This document shows, one piece after another, positions 59,115-64,000 of a DNA stretch of 64,000 nucleotides. Below the pieces are notes generated by a model. That model did not search any database. It was given only the letters and a program-made list of their open reading frames with translations, and was not told where the DNA came from. The stretch is from assembly GCA_014529385.2 (NCBI GenBank), contig CM043942.1, positions 21,248,991 to 21,312,990 of the forward strand. The letters are read 5' to 3'. The translations under genes and the position numbers were made by a program. The DNA comes from Adiantum capillus-veneris. Taxonomy: Eukaryota > Streptophyta > Polypodiopsida > Polypodiales > Pteridaceae. Each line of letters begins with the position of its first letter. Position 1 is the first letter of the stretch.

Positions 59115-60163
59115 TGCATTCCCCCCTTCCCAAAGTTAGTTCTCAAGGGTAGACCTGTCTCTCTTAAGTGGATTTTACCATCCTTAAAAAAGACAACATC
59201 TTTTGACAAAGCATCACTAAAATCATCACAATCCCTTCTTACATGGTCTGTACTATCACACCGAATACATCTATTAACAAACCCTTCTTTGGGCTGTTGT
59301 CTTTGCCTAGGAAGTGGCCCTGATGGTTGGTCTTTTTCTTCAAGCTTTGCAAACTTCACCTTCAAGTCACGCATTCCCTTCACAAGCTCATCTAGCATGG
59401 ACTCATCAAACTTAGGAGCGATAAAAGTAGGCTTTACCATTTTGTCAGAAGTTGAGGTGGAAGGACTTGTAGTGTTTACTACCATCTTGTCCCTTCTTCT
59501 TTGTCGTTTGGCAAGCAGTGAGACAGCACCTTCAACCTCATTCGAGTCGGTCTTTAGTCCTTGATCAGCATCTTTATCTTCAAGAAGAAGCTCCAAATTT
59601 TTTTGAAACTCTTTACCTGCAGCTTGTAAGAAAAGATCTGTCTTCTCTTCATCTAGTGTGGCCCTTTTTGTCCTAGCGAGTTGTGCATAGCGCCGCTCAA
59701 ATTCCCTAAGTAGCTCTGTTATTGATAGTCCTTGCTTTGGCTTGACTACCCATTCTAAGAATGTCCTTTTGGTCACTCTCTCCGAGTCCTCCATGAAATA
59801 TTCCTCCTTTAAAGCTACTTTGAGTTCTTCCCAATTTCTCCCATGCCCATCTTTAATTGCCCTAACATGCTCCCTAATTTCTGGAGCAACAACTAGCTCA
59901 AAACTTTGAATCATCTCACCTTCTGACACGTGATGCAGCTTCATCTTCTTCACATACTCGCGTAATTACTTGGTTACATATTTGCCATTGAACTGATCCA
60001 TTCTGTTGACGACCGCTTGTATGGCCTTCGTTGCTGAAATCTCCCTTCTTTTTGTAGCATGTTGTTGTTGCATGAACATTGCAAATGCTTGAAACATTTG
60101 CATTGTTGCTGGGTCAAAATGCATACCCTGTTGCTCAACATGATCACCCATGGTTACCCACAA
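59115..60163 (-). CDS. G1 Gag N-terminal part and zinc knuckle, interrupted by copia B
   Basis: Starts near 60163 (MWVTMGDHVEQQGMHF), just inside the primer site. The frame has a TAA at 59966, then continues in the same frame as capsid (SFELVVAPEIREHVRAIKDG; FERRYAQLARTKRATLDEEK), a Lys/Arg-rich linker and the CCHC knuckle CIRCDSTDHVRRDC. It runs to GKGGM, where copia B entered. The codons resume in register at 53928 on the far side once one TGCAT is discounted. Confidence 0.9.
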
Positions 60164-60180
60164 ACTCTCACCCTAGCAAA

Positions 60181-60198
60181 TTCACGTCGGGTTCACCA
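60181..60198 (-). other. primer binding site of G1
   Basis: TGGTGAACCCGACGTGAA on the minus strand, six bases from the 5' LTR. It is not the iMet site used by the copia elements. I cannot name the tRNA. Confidence 0.6.
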
Positions 60199-60204
60199 AA
60201 AATA

Positions 60205-62210
60205 TGACGATAAATTTACGGTCTTGCCAGGAAAGCACCGGGCTTATGGCTGTGAGAGTTTGTGAGAGAACTCAAAAAAAAACTATATGAAGGAGTTAAA
60301 CCATAGATGCCATGAAGACTAGGGTTTGGAAGGAAGTGCAATCAAAGAAACCCCACTCTTTCTCTCTTGCACTCACACACACAAAGAAAGAACACAAAAG
60401 AGAGTGTCAAAACAACACAAAGATGAAAACATCAAGGCTATGGTCATATCGTATCATGGGTAGTATGAAAGGGTTAATAGATGAGTTAATAGCATTCAAT
60501 CTTGGCTGACCAAATAGGCTACGAATTGTTCTTTGGAATTGTAGTTTTGTGCTTACCATAATATATATATTTTGTCTAGTGAGTGGGATTAATTGTGTGT
60601 ACAGATCCTCTTGGTTCATAGCAAAATAACTACGCTTACGTCAGAAGAAAAGTTATAGTCTATGAGAGGTACTATGATGGGATCTAGTGATAGAAGTATT
60701 TCATTGAGCCTTTCTGTACCAAAGAGAAACACTAAACGTTGTTGAAATTGTATTTTACGACTAATCCATAGGTTAATTCTAATAGATCGTACAGAGTGAA
60801 AGCGATAGAAATTATCATCATGTGGGTTATTCATCTAGGATAGTATGTGATAAATGTAGATATGAGAGAAGTGAAGAGATGAGAAGTTTCCCTCCCAAGC
60901 CCTTTTCTTGCGCGTAGGCAATAAGGATACTGCGGGGAGAGATGTACCTGTAGAGCAAGGAGAACCTAGAATTTGTAGAGAGGATGAATTACTAAGAGTG
61001 AGAGAGATAGATTTGGTTAAGGAGATGAGATTAGATATATATATATATATATATGCTGGATTAGAGATGAAAAAGAAAACAACAAGAAATCAAGAAAACA
61101 TCAATGTAGAACACATCTTACTTGACAAACCCTTTGGCACCATTATTGATGGAGAGAGAAGAAGAGGGGAAAACTCCACTTTGATTGATACGCCAAGTGC
61201 AAGACCTTCTTTGATTAGAGTTGATCTTCGAAGGATAGCGTACAAGAATGGCTAGTCTTCCTCTAGGAGAAAGTGTAGGCTTGGGCTTATGTTAGTAGCT
61301 AAGTACAATTAGGCATTACTACTCACTCCCTCAAGAATTCCTCTCATCAATGGCTTGAATGCTTGAGTGGTTTTTAAGGAAGAAAAGGTCCCCTTTTATA
61401 GGTGAAGGGAACCCCCAAGGGTTTACACAAGAAGAGAGGAGCCAGTGTGAACAGAAATTGGAAAATTTGGAAATGAGTTGTCCCTGCATGATGTGGGTAG
61501 ACTGGGGTCCAATATTTTGATCATATGTCCTCAACCGTGGCTCCAATATGGACAGAAAATTCATCTCATTAGCTACGATTTTCATTTTAAAATCATTTTC
61601 CAATTCGAATTGGAACCTTGTGTAAAAAATTCATCAAAATAGGGTCCATTTCTGGCAGCAAAAGTCTTCCTGTGGTCCCCTTAGCCTAGACTTTCATTTG
61701 ATTCCAAAGGACACCTCATGCCATATGAAAGCATGACATTGCTTCTTGACAAAGTTTTGTAATCATGCTTGCAATAATGCATTAAAATAATGGTATCTTT
61801 GAAATCATGCCACCTAGTGTCCCACTAGGATTTGATTCCCTCCTAGTAGCTATTTAAAAATAAATATAAGAAAAATATGAAAAATACATAGAATATATAT
61901 ATATTGGAGTTTACCTTAGATATAGGATCTAGCTAGGGTGTGAGATGATAATGAGATAGTAGAAATAAAGAATCAATGCTTTTTGCCCCAAGTTAAAGAG
62001 GTGGAGCTATTGATGCTTTTCCCATAGTATTTTTTGATGGTAAAGTAAGAATAGGTTACCCTTGAGAAAAATAATAGGATGAGATAGAAGGATTATTATT
62101 ATACTCAAATATGCATATGTAAATTATAGGAAATATAATTATGTATCTAAAAAATTACAAGATAGATCTTGTAGCATGCATTCCCACTATGTACGTGTCA
62201 CAACACGACA
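60205..62210 (-). repeat. 5' LTR of G1
   Basis: 2006 bp. It differs from the 3' LTR by scattered substitutions (several in the first 35 bases), shorter (AT)n tracts (61034-61053, 61893-61904) and a deletion of about 20-30 bases near 61548, consistent with greater age than copia B. Confidence 0.95.
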
Positions 62211-62398
62211 ACGTGATCATTAGGAAGTGAATGAGGTATTTGAGGGCCTCTTTATTTGGTAGTTTAAGGGATTTCTTAAAGCTTAATTAAGACAAGTTTG
62301 ACCAAGCCTAAAGAGAGGGAAAAAAGGCCTATGTTGGGATTTAAAAAAATGCAATTTCCATATTTTGTATTTGAAAATAGTCTGTTTAGTAACCCAAA
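62211..62398. repeat. 640-bp tandem array, end of copy 5 and partial copy 6
   Basis: Resumes with ACGTGATCATTAGGAAGTGAATGAGG after G1, then about 170 bases of copy 6, and stops abruptly after TCTGTTTAGTAACCCAA. Confidence 0.88.
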
Positions 62399-62578
62399 AG
62401 AGAGGTCGGTAAATGAATTTTATAATGTCTTTTTATCACCCCTCTTCTCTCTCTCTAACATTTAAAACACACTCTCTCACTTAGATCTCATTAAAGGAGG
62501 CACTTTTCAATCCCCTCCCTGCTAGAAAAGCACATTTTTCACATTCTCTCATTGTATTCTCTCTCTAAAACGTGAGGC

Positions 62579-62580
<2 letters not shown>

Positions 62581-62614
<34 letters not shown>
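62581..62614. repeat. (CT)n microsatellite
   Basis: Seventeen CT units in a broader CT-rich stretch (62440-62960). Confidence 0.95.
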
Positions 62615-62621
<7 letters not shown>

Positions 62622-63103
62622 TTTTCTTTCTTGTCACTTCCCCCTCCCAATCATTGCGGGGACATTCTTTGCTGCTTACTTCTGACAAAAAGTGCAGATT
62701 CTCCAAGGTTGTAGATCTGCTCTCTCTCCCATTCTCTCTTCCTTTATTCTCTCTCTCTCTCTCTCATGATTCTCCCACTCCAGCTCCATGTGAGAGCAAT
62801 GGAAAACTTCATTATCTCTATGTGCAACAACAATTCTCTCTCTCTACACTCATGATCAACAATTTGAATTCAAAGGAGATAGAGATACACTCCCTCTCTT
62901 TCTTCCCTCCACAACATAATCCTTTTCTCCTCTCTCTGAGTACTCTTCACTTCTTCTCTCCATAGCCAGCGTCACCTCCTTGTAGCAGTCACCATTACAC
63001 ATTCTCCTCTAATCTACTTAATTAGCTAACACAAATGTCATTCAATACCCTACCACTGCAAGACATTACTAATAAGACAAAATGATATCAATTAACCATT
63101 GAT

Positions 63104-63893
63104 TTGGAGCAAAAGTATGCTACTGTGCAGCTTGGCACATCTAATCCCAATGCTACATATCAACGAAAAAACATTGGGAGCAAGGCAATCAACTTATGGG
63201 TTGATGGCCATATTTACCATGGCGATCCAATGACCAATGCATTACCGCCCTTTTGTAGCGTCACTGAGCTACTGCATTTTATTGGAGATGGGAGAGATAG
63301 GTTGTTTGGCTATTGATGGAGATTGTATTTAGCTTTCGTCAATGAAAGGGAATCAAGAAAACATCTCTTTGATGCCTATTCATCATTACAAGAGAAGTAC
63401 GCAAGTCAAAGAGGAAGTCAACGAGAAGATGAAGCAGTTGAATGATGAGATGGTGAAGCTTAATAAAAAAGTAGAGCATCAAAAAATGGAGCAAGAGCAT
63501 CGGCTAGACAATTACTTTCAACTACAACACAATGCATGTAATATGCATTGACAAATCGATCATACACATTCCATTAGGCTACCACATTCATAAGCACAAG
63601 AGACACGCAATGTCTATGCTATCTTCACGTGGTGGAGCTCGAAAAAAATGTATCCATCAAACTCGGTAAGGACACAAATGCAAGCTTCTATTTTATTTCA
63701 ATATGCAAGAACATGGATGGGAATTGATTCCAATGCTCAAACGACTAGATTTACTCTGCTGCAACATATTATCAAGCCAAAGGAGCTATTGGATGATCCA
63801 TCAAATGCTGGCATTGCTAATGTTTTGTGCCATAAGTATTTCAGTGAGCTAAAGAGCATTATGTCACCTCAGGAGATGATGGAGGTGTGTTGA
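63104..63893 (+). pseudogene. unrecognised short ORFs, possibly one broken gene
   Basis: Three neighbouring plus-strand open frames: 63104-63316 (NLWVDGHIYHGDPMTN), 63342-63551 (a Lys/Glu-rich coiled-coil-like segment, NEKMKQLNDEMVKLNKKVE) and 63648-63893 (FQYARTWMGIDSNAQTTRFT). The last two share a frame, separated by stops. They read like protein but match no family I know. They might be part of a transposon ORF or a decayed gene. Confidence 0.3.
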
Positions 63894-64000
63894 CAGTGTC
63901 TCCTCCCATCTTCCCTCTCCCTGTCCCTCTCCCTCCCCCTCTCTCTTGTCATCCCTTGCTTTCTCACGCAATAGCTGCCATGGTGCTTATGGATATCACA

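Larger units (their letters stand above)
46994..62210 (-). mobile_element. Ty3/gypsy retrotransposon G1, with copia B nested inside
   Basis: About 10.0 kb once copia B is removed. LTRs are about 2.0 kb (5' 60205-62210, 3' 46994-49032). A 4-bp target duplication, ACGT, is at 46990-46993 and 62211-62214, confirmed by an unoccupied copy of the same array site near 46063 (GCACGTGACC). Domain order on the minus strand is Gag, protease, reverse transcriptase, RNase H, integrase. The coding frame is intact except for single stops at 59966 (TAA), 51833 (TAG), 51206 (TGA) and 50039 (TAG), and a frame change near 52590. Confidence 0.96.

Overview
This is plant nuclear DNA, most likely from a seed plant and probably a flowering plant. 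The evidence is one intron-containing CHX-type cation/proton exchanger gene, LTR retrotransposons primed by initiator-Met tRNA, long GA/CT and AT microsatellites, and tRNA-derived SINE heads. The species cannot be told from the sequence. Only one host gene is convincing: the CHX gene on the minus strand (exons 29627-31021, 31127-32128 and 34871-35077). Nearly everything else is mobile or repetitive DNA.

Layout. 0.4-8 kb: decayed Ty3/gypsy pieces. These are a plus-strand gag with zinc knuckles and a minus-strand 3' end in which an integrase runs in the same frame into a retropepsin-like domain, then a polypurine tract and an LTR that holds a 152-residue ORF. 8.2-8.7 kb: a 95-bp tandem repeat. 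11.48-18.02 kb: a candidate non-autonomous CACTA DNA transposon (about 1.34 kb once the insert is removed) carrying a full-length Ty1/copia element (copia A, 12217-17409) with apparently identical LTRs and an uninterrupted 1393-residue polyprotein. 18.3-25.45 kb: an inverted LTR fragment, then two direct copies of a 1.2-1.3 kb block made mostly of long (GA)n tracts, with a decayed minus-strand gag between them. 25.45-28.5 kb: a broken coiled-coil ORF of unknown function, ending at a polypurine tract and an LTR-like start. 29.6-35.1 kb: the CHX gene; its 2.7 kb first intron holds SINE heads and CT tracts.

38.76-62.40 kb is a nest of insertions. The base layer is a tandem array of a roughly 640-bp unit. 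Copia C (39261-44909, minus, target duplication TGAGG) and a 10 kb Ty3/gypsy element G1 (46994-62210, minus, LTRs about 2 kb, target duplication ACGT) both inserted into it. Copia B (53929-59114, plus, target duplication TGCAT), a close sister of copia A, then inserted into G1's gag codons. Removing copia B and one TGCAT restores the gag frame across the junction. The order of events is therefore array, then G1 and copia C, then copia B.

The last 1.6 kb holds short ORFs of unknown nature. Open questions worth following are the integrase-protease order of the 5-8 kb element, the lineage of G1 (DHG protease motif), the duplicated GA-rich blocks, and the excess of TAG among in-frame stops in the decayed ORFs.
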